Under the pieces are notes generated by a model, which was not told where the DNA came from, searched no databases, and saw only the letters and a list, made by a program, of their open reading frames with translations. From positions 33,989,434-34,053,433 of the forward strand of contig NC_071355.1 in assembly GCF_943734655.1 (NCBI RefSeq): a stretch of DNA of 64,000 nt, read 5' to 3'. Below, one piece after another: positions 24,785 through 36,284 of this stretch. Origin of the DNA: Sabethes cyaneus. Lineage: Eukaryota > Arthropoda > Insecta > Diptera > Culicidae. The position numbers and the translations under genes were made by a program. The first letter of the stretch is position 1, and each line of letters begins with the position of its first letter.

Positions 24785-27022
24785 CTACACTCGTGTTTTA
24801 GTCGTCGGCGCGCCAGACGGGTACTTTGGGCATCCTGTTGTGTGCTTAGCGTCCCCTTGTCCTGTACATATCAGGCACTTGGGCTGCGCAGTACAGTCTC
24901 TCGCTATGTGGTCCGCACCGCCGTATCTCCTACACAGTTGGCTTCTATCTGGACCCTTACAGCTCCAGGACTTGTGTCCTCGCTCAAAGCACCGGACGCA
25001 GGCCTCCGGCTGCTGGAACACGCTCAGTGGGCATACGGACCATCCCACATTCAGCTTAGCCACTTTCAGGGCTGCATTTTCGTCTACCAGTGGATGTCTT
25101 ATAATTGCTACTTGACTTTCCGCCACGAATTGAATCGGTGGTCACCACCCCGTTACATTGTTCCTTGAGAGCTCGTGCTAGTTCGCCCGCTTCAGTGATC
25201 TCGTCCAGGTTTTTAAGCTGGAGAGTCAACTCGGGCGTTAGTGCGCGGATCTGTACGCTATCGCCAAGGACCTTTCCTGCCAGCACTTTGTAGGCAGAAC
25301 CCTTCTCAGTGGCTCTTTTTGAGCTCAAGGATCATGTCGCTCGTGCCAAATCGGAGGATACTCCGCACATTCGCGCCAAGACTCTTCAACTGATCGTCCC
25401 CTCTCATGACCTTCAAAACTTCCGAATATTTCGGCCCCTCAATTTTGAGGATAAGGGCTCCTCTTTTTTCTGACCACTTTCGGTGAAACTCGATCCTCCT
25501 CTTTCTTCGTAGCCTTCTTCTTTTTGACTATTTCCCACTGATTGTCGGACACTAACTGCATCTTGTTATCCTCAGTGGGTTCTTCGGTTGGCTTGCGACC
25601 CTTTGCGGTCAGGTGCTTCTTCGGGCCCGTACGGGTTTCTTCCCCTGGGGACTGCCTTGCACGTTTGGTGGGTACCTTATTGTCGTTAGACTGTTCCGTA
25701 GTCGCGAGGGCCACGGTATGGCAGTCATTTACGGGCAGGCATCTGTTTGTGCAGATCTCGGACGTTTCGACTTACTATCCTTCAGTCATTGACTACGCAT
25801 TAAACATCTATTCTCACTGCGTCGTCCCCTATATCTATTACTGATAGTAATAGTTTTTATTTTCACCGAAAAAATCAACAAAATTGATATATATGATATA
25901 TATAGTCCTGTTTTTCTATTCGGTTTAATCCAACTGCTCCTTTTTTTTCTTTTTTCCTGCTCTTTTCCCTTTTCTGTTTTGTTTTCCATTTCTGTTTTAT
26001 CCCTTACATATGGACTGATTTGAAACTGAAATTTTACTTCAAACCGGGTATGGACACAGAATTAGAATCGAAGTTTAACTTGAAATTAAAATTTTTGATT
26101 TTCTTAAGCTTTGCTTTTCGTTTTCCTCTTTTTCTTTCGTTTTCCCTTTTTTCTTCGTTTTCTATTCTATTTTTCCTTATTTCAGTCCCGTTTTTCATCA
26201 CACCTTTCACTCATTTTGTGTTCTTTTTCCCGTTTTCAGTCTTTTCTCTTTTCTTTTTATTCCTTTTTTTCGTTTCTAGTTTTCGAAATTTATTCTAACT
26301 CTTTTTATTTTATTTCTTCTCATTTTATTCTTGGTCTGTATAATTTTTCCTTTATTTTGCTTCCCCATTTTTCCGTTTTTCTATCCTTAATTGTTATTTT
26401 TGGTGTGAATGGTTCTCCCGTTTCTCTCCTGGTTCCCTTTTTTAGCTCTCGTTTTTCGTCGTTTTCTCTTCCGTTTTGCGTTTTGCCGTTTTGATCAATT
26501 TTTCTTGTTTTTATTTTCTTTTTTTGTCCCTTTCCCAGCATTTCTTCTTTTATATCCCATTTTACCTCTTTTTCCTTTTTTTGGTTTTCTTATTTCTGTC
26601 TCGTTATTCATTTCTTTTCTTTTGGTTTCTCTTGTTTTCTGGTCAAACGCCTTCTCATTCTCTACCACTTTTACACGCGCTACAAGTTCACTGTACTCCT
26701 TCGTTGCACCACGCATGGTGCCCCGAAGCTTGAGCAGACTTTGGTTCAGGTCCTTCGCTAGGGTGCTGCGACCTGTCACGAACTCGATAATGGCATCAAG
26801 CTGTTGAGCCAATCTTGGTAGCATGTCTCTCTTTCCTTCCACTGCTTTTGATGCAGTTAGAGCGACAGGTGTGTCGCTTCCCTTTCCGCTTACGCCGGCG
26901 CTTCTACTCGTATCCATCGGCGGAGATCTCTGGATAGCACCTCTTGCGAACAAATTATCTAATCCGTCCACGCTCATTGAAGTTAAGTTTGTTTCGTTTT
27001 GATTATTCATGTAGAATCCCAC
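24785..27022 (-). pseudogene. R1-like retrotransposon ORF1 (gag-like) with zinc knuckles, interrupted
   Basis: ORF1 encodes the RNA-binding gag-like protein. The N-terminal part (27022 to about 26646) starts at an ATG and includes DMLPRLAQQLDAIIEFVTG and EYSELVARVKVVENE. It is then split by a pyrimidine-rich block. After the block comes a Lys-rich linker (25714-25439), IEGPKYSEVLKVMRGDDQ, RFGTSDMILELK and, after a frameshift, GSAYKVLAGKVLGDSVQI. The C-terminus (25126-24785) has three Cys/His knuckles: CVRCFERGHKSWSC (C-x2-C-x4-H-x4-C), CRRYGGADHIARDC with the second Cys replaced by Tyr, and CLICTGQGDAKHTTGC. The frame ends in TAG overlapping the ORF2 start. At least two frameshifts plus the insertion make it dead. 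Confidence 0.8.
25934..26645. repeat. Composite low-complexity block inside the R1-like ORF1
   Basis: A block of AATTTYAAGT-like words (about 26005-26100) joined to a pyrimidine tract of TTTTCGTTTTCC-like words. The same pairing, in opposite orientation, occurs at 61740-62755. Here it separates two halves of one ORF1, so it arrived after the retrotransposon. Open frames through it are composition artefacts. Confidence 0.6.
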
Positions 27023-27844
27023 GAGTTGAGGGGAAAGAAGAGTCCGCCTGCATCAGGGCCCCTCATGATGCGGTAGGGGCTGATTACTGTGGAGGACGCT
27101 CTGGTACTCTGGTACTGCTACTCTGGTACCGCTACTCTGGAGGCTGAGTATTTATAAAACTCCCTCCACTATTCGTCCCTCGGCACGGGTCGCATGACAA
27201 CCTTGTATTAGGGGTTTATCCATTCATGTTTTTACTTTTAGCCATGGATAACAGCTAATTAAACCCATCCTCCTTTAAGGGGCCTGGTTCTAGTGGAATA
27301 ACAGGTGGTTTTGACGTTCTTTGAATAAAAAATAGTATATTACTTACAGTCTTGAGAAAATAGTTATATAACATATTAAAATTGTATGTCGGCAAAGTAT
27401 TTTTATTGGCGAAAGAAAAGGTAAATAGGCTGAATTTAGAAACTTGCTGAAAATACTCTCTCGTACCCTACATAGGACGCATTTTCATATTTTCTAAAAC
27501 GATTTAATGATGCTTAAAATGGAAACCAATTGCTGGGAGAAAACGATTTGAAAAATTGTCAGTAGCAGTGATACCAGATCAACTGACTTGGAAATTCTAC
27601 GGACCTACGAATCGGGATATTACAAAAATATAACTTTATTCTTTAACATCCGACATAAAAGCTTCTTTCAGAATTCTTCTGAGAGGAAGAAACGAACAAA
27701 AGGATAGGTTTATGTAAATGCTGCCATGCTGTTAATTGGAACTTGTATTTTCCACTCTGACGGCCGATACAACTCTTCACCATTAAATATATGCGCCGAT
27801 GGCATAATATTCTTCACTCTCTGGCTGTGGCTAAAGCTTCAGGC
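27023..27844. other. 5' flank of the R1-like element and unassigned DNA
   Basis: 27023-27150 is probably the R1-like 5' untranslated region and contains three short CTCTGGTAC/CTACTCTGG repeats near 27095-27140. From about 27150 to 27844 no gene or repeat is recognisable. Confidence 0.4.
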
Positions 27845-28136
27845 ACAGACTAACAGACGTAACACTTCGAACAAATTTTCTAACAAAACATCGTAGCAAT
27901 GGCACCCCTAAAACTTGGATAAAACACTAGCATCAGCTGGTGCAGTCTTTGCGCTACGCAAAGCTGCTTGCTATAAATTTAGCAATGCTATAAATTTGCT
28001 TGTATATTATTTGACAACAGCGCCAGCGGACGACTTTCTCGCGTAGCGACTGTTGTTTGAGTCTTAAGTGAACATTTGAAATGATCGTTTTTATTGGCGA
28101 TGGAATGAGGCTTCAGTGTTACGTCTGTTAGTCTGT
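27845..28136. mobile_element. MITE, 292 bp, 22-bp terminal repeats, 9-bp target duplication
   Basis: Exact 22-bp inverted ends start ACAGACTAACAGACG and are flanked by the direct repeat GCTTCAGGC (27836-27844 and 28137-28145). If one terminal C is counted in the element, the duplication is 7 bp instead. A 9-bp duplication is usual for Mutator-like elements, so that superfamily is the best guess. No coding capacity. Confidence 0.8.
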
Positions 28137-28384
28137 GCTTCAGGCTTGGCTGACCGTAGTAAATTCTAATTAATCGTATCGTAATACTGATATTTTCCTG
28201 GTTGGAGAACGGGAGAAAAATGAAATATTTTCGTTTCTATTTCTTACTTTCTTAGCACCTTTTCCATTAAGATTTCTGGAATAAGATAGTACTTTAAATA
28301 AGTGTAATCTTTATAACATAGTAGCTGGAATCTTTGTCTAATTTGCATTTATTAGCTTTTTTAAAAACTGTAAAATATCTCAGC

Positions 28385-29317
28385 CTTTAGAAAACACACA
28401 AAAAGGCAATGAAAAGATGACTAAAATATGAAGGAAAGACAACGAAGAGCTGGCGCAAAGATAACGAAAATGCGATGAAAATATGACGAAAAAATAATGA
28501 AAGGATTTTAAAATTTAACAATGATTAGTTAGTTAGTTAGTTAGTGAGTCAGTTAATTAGGTAATGAGTTAAGATAAATTTTATCAGATGACATAAAAAC
28601 AAAATAAAGAACATTACCTGAGAATCAACATGAAAATATGCTTAAACAGCGACCAAAAGACACGTCAAATAATCTATAAAAAGCGTCAAAAAGGCGACGG
28701 AAAGATAACGATAGAACGACGAAAAGACTTAACAACAAAAGGCGATTACAAGAAAAGGACAAAAAAAGATGGAAAAATGACAATACTATTGTTGTAGTGA
28801 CAATAAATAGAACAATCCAAAAACGGGAAAAATGACGAAAAGACGTAAAAAATGACGATACAAAATCAAATGGCGATAGAAAGACTACAAAAAAAACGAA
28901 GAAAACACGACGAAAATACACCAAAATAGTAACAGAAACGACTACAAAAACAGCAAAAACGTCGAAACGGCAAAAAATGTTAAAAGCAGGTGTCCAAAAT
29001 CGAAGAAAATACGATAAAAAGATAACTAAAGTAAAATGGAGAGATGCCAAAAAGAAGACGAATTTGAAGAAAAGAAAATAGAACAATGACGAAAAAAACA
29101 ACAAAAGGACAGCAAATAGACGACAAAAAGGCGGCGAAAAAGGGCATAATGATGGTGGAAATGCGATGAAATCGATAACGAAAAAGTTATGAAAAGATGG
29201 TGAAAATACGATGAAAAAATACAGCAAAAAACGACAAAGTCATTGAAAAGTGCTAAAAAGACGACGGAAAGGCGGAAGAACAACAAAGAGGCAGTAAAGA
29301 GACAACTGACAACAACA
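28385..29317. repeat. GACGAAAA-type low-complexity tract
   Basis: Degenerate purine-rich repeat as at 19400-23100, with a short run of TTAG tetramers at 28524-28550. The long minus-strand frame 28625-29227, rich in F, S, V and L, is an artefact. Confidence 0.7.
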
Positions 29318-29452
29318 AGTGGGGTCAATCCCGGGGTAGTGGTTAGCATTCACGCCTCTCACGCCGAGGACTCGGAATTAAATCCTAACCCCACAGAAGT
29401 CACGAATGATCCAAGCTGGTTAAAGTGACTAGAACCTAAACAAAAAAAAACA
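29318..29452 (+). mobile_element. tRNA-Glu-derived SINE (copy 1)
   Basis: The head resembles tRNA-Glu: GTAGTGGTTAGCATTCACGC covers the D-arm/A-box region, and the B-box region (GGAATTAAATCC) is degraded here. Then come ACAGAAGTCACGAATGA, CCAAGCTGGTTAAAGTGACT and an A-rich tail. It is closely related to the copy at 49018-49146. No clear target duplication was found in the low-complexity surroundings. Confidence 0.75.
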
Positions 29453-29935
29453 CCCATAACAAACAATATGATGGAAAAATGGCAAAAAAGTGACGAAAGG
29501 ACAATAAAAAATGGCACATGTCAAAATGACGATGAAAAGATGACAAAAAATGAAAAAAACGACAAAATGACGACGAAAAAACACCAAAGCGTCGACAAAA
29601 AAGACGGAAAAAAGGTAAAAGCATTCGAAAAAATAAAACAACAAAAGACGCACAAAAAAACGACGAAAACAACAAAAATACGGCAAAGAAATTACAATAA
29701 GATGATGAACAAGAAGAAGAAAAGAAAACAAAGAGATGACAAAAAGCCGATGGCAGAACGACACAAAGACAGCAAATAGGCGTCAAAAGAGACGAAAAAA
29801 GAACCGCAAAACAGCGGCAAAAAGACGATGACAAGGTAATGACAACAAATAGGTGAAAAGCCCGTTTAAAAAGGCGCAAGATGACAAAATACGATGAAAA
29901 ACCGCGGAGAAAATACCACAAAAGCGATCTCAACT
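29453..29935. repeat. GACGAAAA-type low-complexity tract, continued
   Basis: The same purine-rich vocabulary resumes after the SINE, so the SINE inserted into the tract. Frames on both strands (such as 29468-29779, Lys-rich, and 29436-29933 on the opposite strand) are artefacts. Confidence 0.7.
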
Positions 29936-29954
29936 CATCTCAAGTTGAGTTGAG

Positions 29955-30240
29955 TCAGTGTGTGACGGGTATACGGGGAGTAATAGAATTGGGAAAATAA
30001 AACACAAGTAAAGTACCTTATATAAAGGGCGGCAATAGTTTACCTAGTAAAACAATCGGGTACCAACCGAAAGAAAGTGGATGCGAGACCCACCTGCCAT
30101 CGCCCCGATCTATATTTGGTCTGCAACGAAATTTTCCCGTTCAGCCAATTAATCATTTTTCGCATCAAACACTTTCCTATTTTTCAAAATAGTTTACGTC
30201 ATGAACGTAAAATAGTTTACGTTATAACAAGTATATAAAA
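29955..30240 (+). mobile_element. Repeat element with an internal tRNA-like segment (copy 1)
   Basis: A 69-nt tRNA-like sequence at 30031-30099 begins GGCAATAGTTTACC and ends CCCACCTGCCA. It aligns with the cleaner minus-strand copy at 35781-35849. Similarity continues about 70-85 bp upstream (GGGAAAATAAAAC) and through the downstream body (CGTTCAGCCAATTAATCATT, TTCGCAT). The element is therefore larger than the tRNA-like part. Confidence 0.6.
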
Positions 30241-30337
30241 TGGAAAATCATTTCTATTTCCCTAATTCATCGGCGATCGGGTCTCGACTAATTTACTCAA
30301 TTTCGCCTCCGCATGCATTGTGCTACTCGAGGAAAAA

Positions 30338-30660
30338 GGCGCAAGTGGACGCAGTATACACTGATTTGAAAGCTGCATTTGATCGTATCGGCCACCGCAT
30401 CCTTCTACGAAAACTCCAACGTCTGGGTGCCTCACAACGGTTATTGTCGTGGATTGGTTCATATTTATGCAATTCAAACTGAAATCTGCCGTTTCGTCTG
30501 CGTTTAACAATAAATCTTGTGTTCCCCAAGGCTCTACTGCTCGATGCCCGTTGCGCACTTATCTACGCTGACCATTTCAAATTGTTTCTTGGCGTGCGTT
30601 CCATCGACGATTATCGCCAGCTGCAAGGATGACTAGATGTTTTCCTGAACGTTGTCGCAT
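30338..30660 (+). pseudogene. Jockey-like reverse transcriptase fragment
   Basis: The plus frame shows VDAVYTDLKAAFDRIGHRIL and LQRLGASQRLLSWIGSYL (RT motif 3 and the following helix), a scrambled stretch with a stop, then ALIYADHFKLFLGVRSIDDY, in which the catalytic YADD is YADH. Motif 4 (VPQGS) survives only as a trace. It is closely related to the copy at 19946-21690. It ends near 30660 with no 3' tail. Confidence 0.75.
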
Positions 30661-30857
30661 GCTAGGCTTAGACACTTTGGAACGGCGCCGCAAAGGTTAA
30701 TAGGCAACACTAGTGGCAAAAATACTGAACAATAACATTGATTTACTGACTTTATTGGTAAAAATAAACTGTAGTGAGTAGTGCATCGCAAAGATATTCA
30801 CGTACCATAGCGCTATTCCATACCGAATTTCATCCATCAAATTACGTTTGGGAAATG

Positions 30858-31497
30858 CACGCTATGTCCGAGGCACTTATTATTTAACTTACATGCACCT
30901 CAGATTTCTCTTCACAGGATGTTAGTATTAATCAAAACAATTAATTTAGAGAAGGTCTTAAAATATTATATCTTGGGTTTTTTGAAAAATTCAATTTTCA
31001 AGGTTATTTCGGGGTCATCCCCTCTCAAGAGATCATATCCGTTGTATTCGACCACCTCCGATTTCAACCAAATTTGGTATAATTGCTCATTCCGACCCCA
31101 CATTTATTTTCCCAAAGTTTTGTACGGATTGATCAATCCTCCTTGCAGTTACGCTTCTCCATTTTTCTCAGATTTTCGAAAATACTCATTTTTCACTGCA
31201 TGTCACGGCAAGGGGGATTGTTCATTCCTTACAAAACTTTGAAAAATAAAATGTGGGGTCGGAAAAGGCAATTATACTAAATTTGGTTAAAATCGGGGGT
31301 GGTCGATTACAACGGACATGATCTCTTGAGAGGGGATGACCCCGAAATAACCTTAAAAATTGAATTTTTCCAAAAACCCAAGGTAGAATATTTTAAGACC
31401 TTCTCTAAATTAATTGTTTTGATTAATACTAACATCCTGTGAAGAGAAATCTGAGGTGCATGTAAGTTAAAAAATATATACCTTCGGACATAGCGTG
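30858..31497. repeat. Palindromic element, about 640 bp (arms about 290 bp)
   Basis: From CACGCTATGTCCGAGG at the left to the matching CGGACATAGCGTG at the right, the two halves are inverted copies with scattered mismatches around a loop at about 31149-31202. Recognisable mirrored words include ACCTCAGATTTCTCTTCACA and GGTTATTTCGGGGTCATCC. No target duplication was identified and nothing is encoded. Confidence 0.8.
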
Positions 31498-34400
31498 AAA
31501 TGTATGCAACGACTGAAGATAACTGACTGGGTATAATTTTAATTTGTTGGCTTGTGCTATATTATTCATTGAGACTTGAGTGGATGTAATTAAGAACAAA
31601 TAAATAGCAGATCCCATCATCCCCCACTGATTTTATTTTTTCATTTCTCGTTTCTCATATCTTTTTTGAGTCCTATTGTTCAGTTTTTTGTTTTCAAGTT
31701 TTTCTTAATGAACCGAAAGTTTCCTTTATGTTACAATTTTCTATCGTTTCTATCAATTATTTCCCCACATTAAATCCCCCTAAAGAATCGAACATTACTT
31801 CCATCGACGGTACACATACATATTTTTTCCCGCCTGTCGCTCATGAAAAAAACGGAAATTCTGACGAACACACCATCCGCCAAGCACGAACAAACAGATT
31901 CTGTGTAACGCGCAAACAAGGTACGCTCACTTAATTAAATAATAAACTTTTAGCTAAATCTGTCGAAATGAAGTTATTCTCTATCGTTCCATTCGCCGAA
32001 GCTGGCTGAAGCTCGTCGTGTGCCTGACAACGGCGGCAGCGGCAGCAGAAGTAGCAACAAAAAATCCTTGTATCCTCATTTTGGCCAGCTAATGAAGATT
32101 CCACGGAGTGCACCGGCGTAAATAATTGACTGCTTTATTGCAGAATTTTCATTTACATCCGCAAATAGACTGCACACTTTTAGGAGTTGTTCGTTGGAAT
32201 TTCATATCGCTTTATTGTCGGTTACCGCCCCCGGGGGGAGCATCATTTTACCCTCTGTCCCCATACGTATCACCGCTCATTTACCATAATTAGGCAGTAA
32301 AACACGACGACAGTTTCACTCAAATCAAATGAATAAACACTAAAGTGATTTTCCTGCTATTAAAATCCCATTTGGGTCGACGATGCTCCAATGGGAAAAA
32401 TTTTACTGACTGCACAACATCTAATTTGCAACCGAGCAGGAGCAGAAGAAGGAGTTCATCGCCTGATGAAGGAGCATCATCAGCAACGGAACGGGTCAGT
32501 GCGGATCTTTTTTTTTTTGTTATTCCGCACTCTCATCGATCGTTGTTATCGAAGCATTAAACAAGCGATAGTTGCGATTGTACACGTAGTGCGGAAATCG
32601 AAATTGCCAACTTCGACAAAAAAAAATCTTGTAGGCACAAGTGCACCAACAAAACCGCACACCTACTTCAACCGGATCCGATGCGGTCAGGGACGATTGG
32701 CTGTCCCGCAGCCCGCAGTGTGAGGGCGTGTGTGTGTGTGTTTGTGTGCGGAGCAAAAGTGTTTTTTGTCGCTGCTCCTGGTGCTGTTGCTGGTATGCGG
32801 TTTTTATCGGGTTCCGTTTCCCTTTAGCCGGTTCACGCTTTCTGATTGATTGCTTCCGATTGGATGGGTTTATTTTTGTAAAAGGGGATTTTAACAATTT
32901 TAATTACGCCAATGTAAAAGGCGCGTTTTCGTCTTTTGCGGTTGGATTTTTTTGTTGTTGGCGTATTCGTTGAGGTTGCAGTTTAAATCGAGATTTCCGC
33001 CGGACCCCGGAGTCATTTTGCTGCAGGAGTTGTTCGGACAGGGACTAAGTTAGTCTTTGCGTTTTTAACTTTTTTGGTGGAGGTTGATTATTTGATGGGG
33101 TTTGATTACAAATGTTTGCTGATTTAGCTTTCAAGTTGCTGATCAGAGTTAATGAAAAATGCCAAGCATTTACATGAAATTTCATGCCAAAAGACAATGA
33201 TTTTTTGATACCAGATTTGTTTACCGGCCAAACCAAAAACAAATTGCTATCGAACAAATTGTTTGAATGTAGAAAAGTAAAGGCACAAGTTAAAGGATAT
33301 TTTCTTTAAAATGGAACCAAGGTGATATACGGCTATCTTCCTCCTTGTTGCCCCTCTACTGGTCAACCCTTGCAACGACGACGACGACGATGACGACGGG
33401 GTGGAACTTGAGCGGTATTTTACGAATCAAATACAACCCGTTGCTGTAGACGTTGGGTTGTCGGGGGTGACACACCCAGGATCGCACGGACGGAGTGCGC
33501 ACTATAAACGGAGCAGAGCAACAACAGCAAAACAGAGTGAAAAACCGGTTTTCTGCATAAGTGGGTTTGATTGAAATTTACGGCTTTTATTGTTGTGGTT
33601 GTGTTTTGTTGCCGTTTTTTTTCTGCTCGCTTCTCGCACATTTTTTTTTAGTGCCACCGATTCCCTGCAGCGACGCCTATCAACCTGCAAATATCCATGG
33701 TGAGAAGCTGAAAAATGGCTTTTCACCCAAGCGCTCCCCGAGGTGATTAATTGTGTGCAGAACCGTGAAAGTGTTTTTCAAAAGCAGAACTTTACGAGGG
33801 GAAATTACACGTTCGCATGGTAAACCTGCGGTTAAACTTTCGCCTACGATGTAGTTACAAAGTTTGCAGTCTCCTCGGGGAGTTTACAGTCCGTCGGTTA
33901 GGAGGAAGATTCTAGTTGAATGCGCTCTATTGGACAAGTGACAAAAACCGCCACTCGCCGGTCTGGAGTGCGCCGCGCATTCTAAACTGCTTCCAGTCAA
34001 CATGAAGATGGAATCCGCAGGAGAAGTTTTCCTACTCGCCCAATGCTAACAAATATCTTTGAAGACGTCGCACTGAGGCAAGATTCCATGCTTGTCGGTT
34101 TCTCCGCGTTCGCAGATATGCTGTATGTTTCGGTCTCCGGTCTGTTGTTTGTGGTGGGAAGAATAGACGACAATATATTCTATGCAAAAGTGCATGCAAG
34201 CGCTGCACCCCAGAAACATGCAAAACATTTCAAACTAAGATAATGGAAACAACCCCAGAAACAATGTAAAACGTCCCATTTCTTGGAATTGTAAGTACAC
34301 AGCCGAGCAAACGGTTAGTTTTGGGAACAATCGCTAGGAGCGTAAAATTCGAATCGCATCGGAGCGCAGCTCCGGAAGCACCCAAACATGATGCGCCTCC

Positions 34401-35685
34401 ATCGAAGTTTTGCTAACGAATACAACCGAAATTCTACCAGCGTATATGTGTAGGATTCGACCAAACTATAGTCAAAGATGAAAGTAAACGAATGCCGAGA
34501 ATGCATCCCGAGGGGCCGAAACTTTAACAAGCCTCACTTGCCGACAAACAAAGGACACAAATATTTAGCAACAAATAACATGCAAATATACCGCCTCCTC
34601 CCATCGTTCTGGTTTCTGGTGGAAGCGCACTGTACAGCAGTCAGTGTAGTGGCGTGTGTCGGATCGGTCGGAAGGCCCCCCCCACACACCGGAATATGAT
34701 ATGATGCATCGGCCACTCGCCTCTGGTGACGCTGGTCTTCCGGGTGAGGTGAGCGATTCGGCTTGTCATACCGACTTTGCAAGCAACCGGCCGGACCGAC
34801 TTGTGCACAGAAGGAGGCTAGGAAAACTTTATAATATTCCGTACAAACTAGGTGGTGCCACCGGATGGTGGCGATGACGGGAAAGCAGCCCTTGAAAGGC
34901 ACTAACTTTTCGGCTGTGTAAACCAGAGCTGAGAAGGGACATACTTTTTAGTTCTTCTCGACTCGAGGAGAAAAAGGCTGTACGGTACATGTTCGCTCCA
35001 ACAACGAACGGAAGAGGATTTTTCAAACTCAAGTCCCAAACCAGTGTGTGCGATGATGTGGTCTGACATGATACGTATTTGATAAAACCAAGTTACTTGG
35101 GTACTTGGGATGTATTTTAGCTCAATTTATTTCGTAGATTGCGTATTAAAAGTATAGCTTATATGCTACATTCTGTTTTTGGAACATAGCCTTCGTTTTC
35201 AAGTAGACAGTCACAGGCCATTAGGCCCAATGCATAGTTTGAGTTGTGAAACTTGCCAGTTCTACATGCTTGGTTTAAGAACTTATAAAAGAAAACAATA
35301 TTTCGAAAACTTTGAGAAACGTAATAAGAAAGAATTTTAGATAGCAGAGTAAACATTGATCAGCGACGGTGAATCCTATGTATCCAAAATGAACTGTCAA
35401 AAATACCATACTTTTTCCAATTGATCACGACGTCAATATATCCTTTGCGACTATGACTATGAGAATTTTGCTGCGTATTGCTGAGATGCTTACCTCCTGT
35501 TTCGTAAAACGTGAGGTTTAAGTTCCAAACCAAGCATCTGGCTGGTATCATGATATTTAGCTTGGTGGTGCTTAGCTGGTAGCTTGGAAAATGCCGCCTG
35601 TTTTGATTGATTCTGGTCTTCTTTGAGGATCAGAACGTTGTAGGATGGAGGATGGAGTGCCATGTCACATGTCAATCCCAGACCC
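31498..35685. other. Long stretch with no recognisable gene
   Basis: Complex, partly GC-rich sequence free of recognisable transposons. It contains short simple repeats (GT run at 32729-32749, GAC repeats at 33378-33397), a C run at 34676-34682 and open frames without domains. A TATAAA box near 33504 could mark a core promoter (separate entry). It could be host intron or upstream DNA. Confidence 0.4.
33498..33545 (+). promoter_or_regulatory. Candidate TATA-type core promoter
   Basis: GCGCACTATAAACGGAGC places a TATAAA in a GC-rich setting, followed about 25-35 bp downstream by AACAGCAAAACAGAGTG. The sequence after it is rich in start-less, possibly 5' untranslated, sequence up to an ATG at about 34002 in fair context that opens only a short peptide. 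No downstream gene was identified, so this is a weak call. Confidence 0.15.
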
Positions 35686-35689
35686 TGTT

Positions 35690-35935
35690 GGGAGTGAGGA
35701 AGTGTCTTGTGCGAAGAATGATAAAATGGATGAACTAGAAAATTTTGATATATAGACCAAAAATATATTGGGTTGTTCAATGGCAGGTGGGACTCGCACC
35801 CACGTTCTTTTCGTTAGTACCCGAATGTTTTACTAACTAAACTATTGCCGTACCCTGGTATTAAGTAGTCTAATATCCAATTTCGTTTTATTTTCCCGGT
35901 TCTATCGCTCCACGCACTCTTATTCGCCTCGACAA
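35690..35935 (-). mobile_element. Repeat element with internal tRNA-like segment (copy 2, minus strand)
   Basis: On the minus strand, 35849-35781 folds like a tRNA. The 4-bp acceptor end is GGCA/TGCC, the D-arm is GTTT/AAAC, and the T-arm is perfect: GTGGG, loop TGCGAGT, CCCAC. Pol III-like boxes are good: A box TAGTTTAGTTAG, B box GGTGCGAGTCC (one mismatch). Flanking homology to copy 1 extends both ways (GGGAAAATAAAAC upstream; TTTTCTAGTTCATCC downstream). The anticodon arm is irregular, so it is not a working tRNA gene. Confidence 0.65.
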
Positions 35936-36084
35936 CGATAATTATTTTTTATATGATTGCTCTTTGTTTCTACCGCCGAGAAGATAGACTGTTATCTACA
36001 CGGGCGGTACGATAGAAACGGGTAGTCTGTTGCCGGACGTCGATACGGGAAGTCCAGTATAATTTACCACTACCGGATGTTTCT

Positions 36085-36245
36085 GTTTTAAACGACCAAA
36101 TAAGCGAATAATATATTGCTATATATCGTAATTTTCTAGTTCATCCAATTTATCATTCTTCGCACATGACACTTCGTTACTCCCAAAAACGAGTTTACGC
36201 CATGACCGCGTATAGAGTCATCACTCAAAACTCGTTTTACCTCCA
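36085..36245 (+). repeat. Third, partial copy of the tRNA-like element body
   Basis: AATTTTCTAGTTCATCC, TTATCATTCTTCGCACATGA and CACTTCGTTACTCCC match the downstream body of the two tRNA-like elements, in the opposite orientation to the copy at 35690-35935. The tRNA-like head is absent. The two copies form a loose inverted pair. Confidence 0.55.
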
Positions 36246-36284
36246 CTGTTGGGGCGACGTAAAAAAAATCGGTCGTTAAAAAAG

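Noticed and set aside
35781..35849. Functional tRNA gene on the minus strand
   Set aside because: T- and D-arms are good, but the acceptor is only 4 bp and the anticodon arm is irregular. A related copy exists within a larger repeat.
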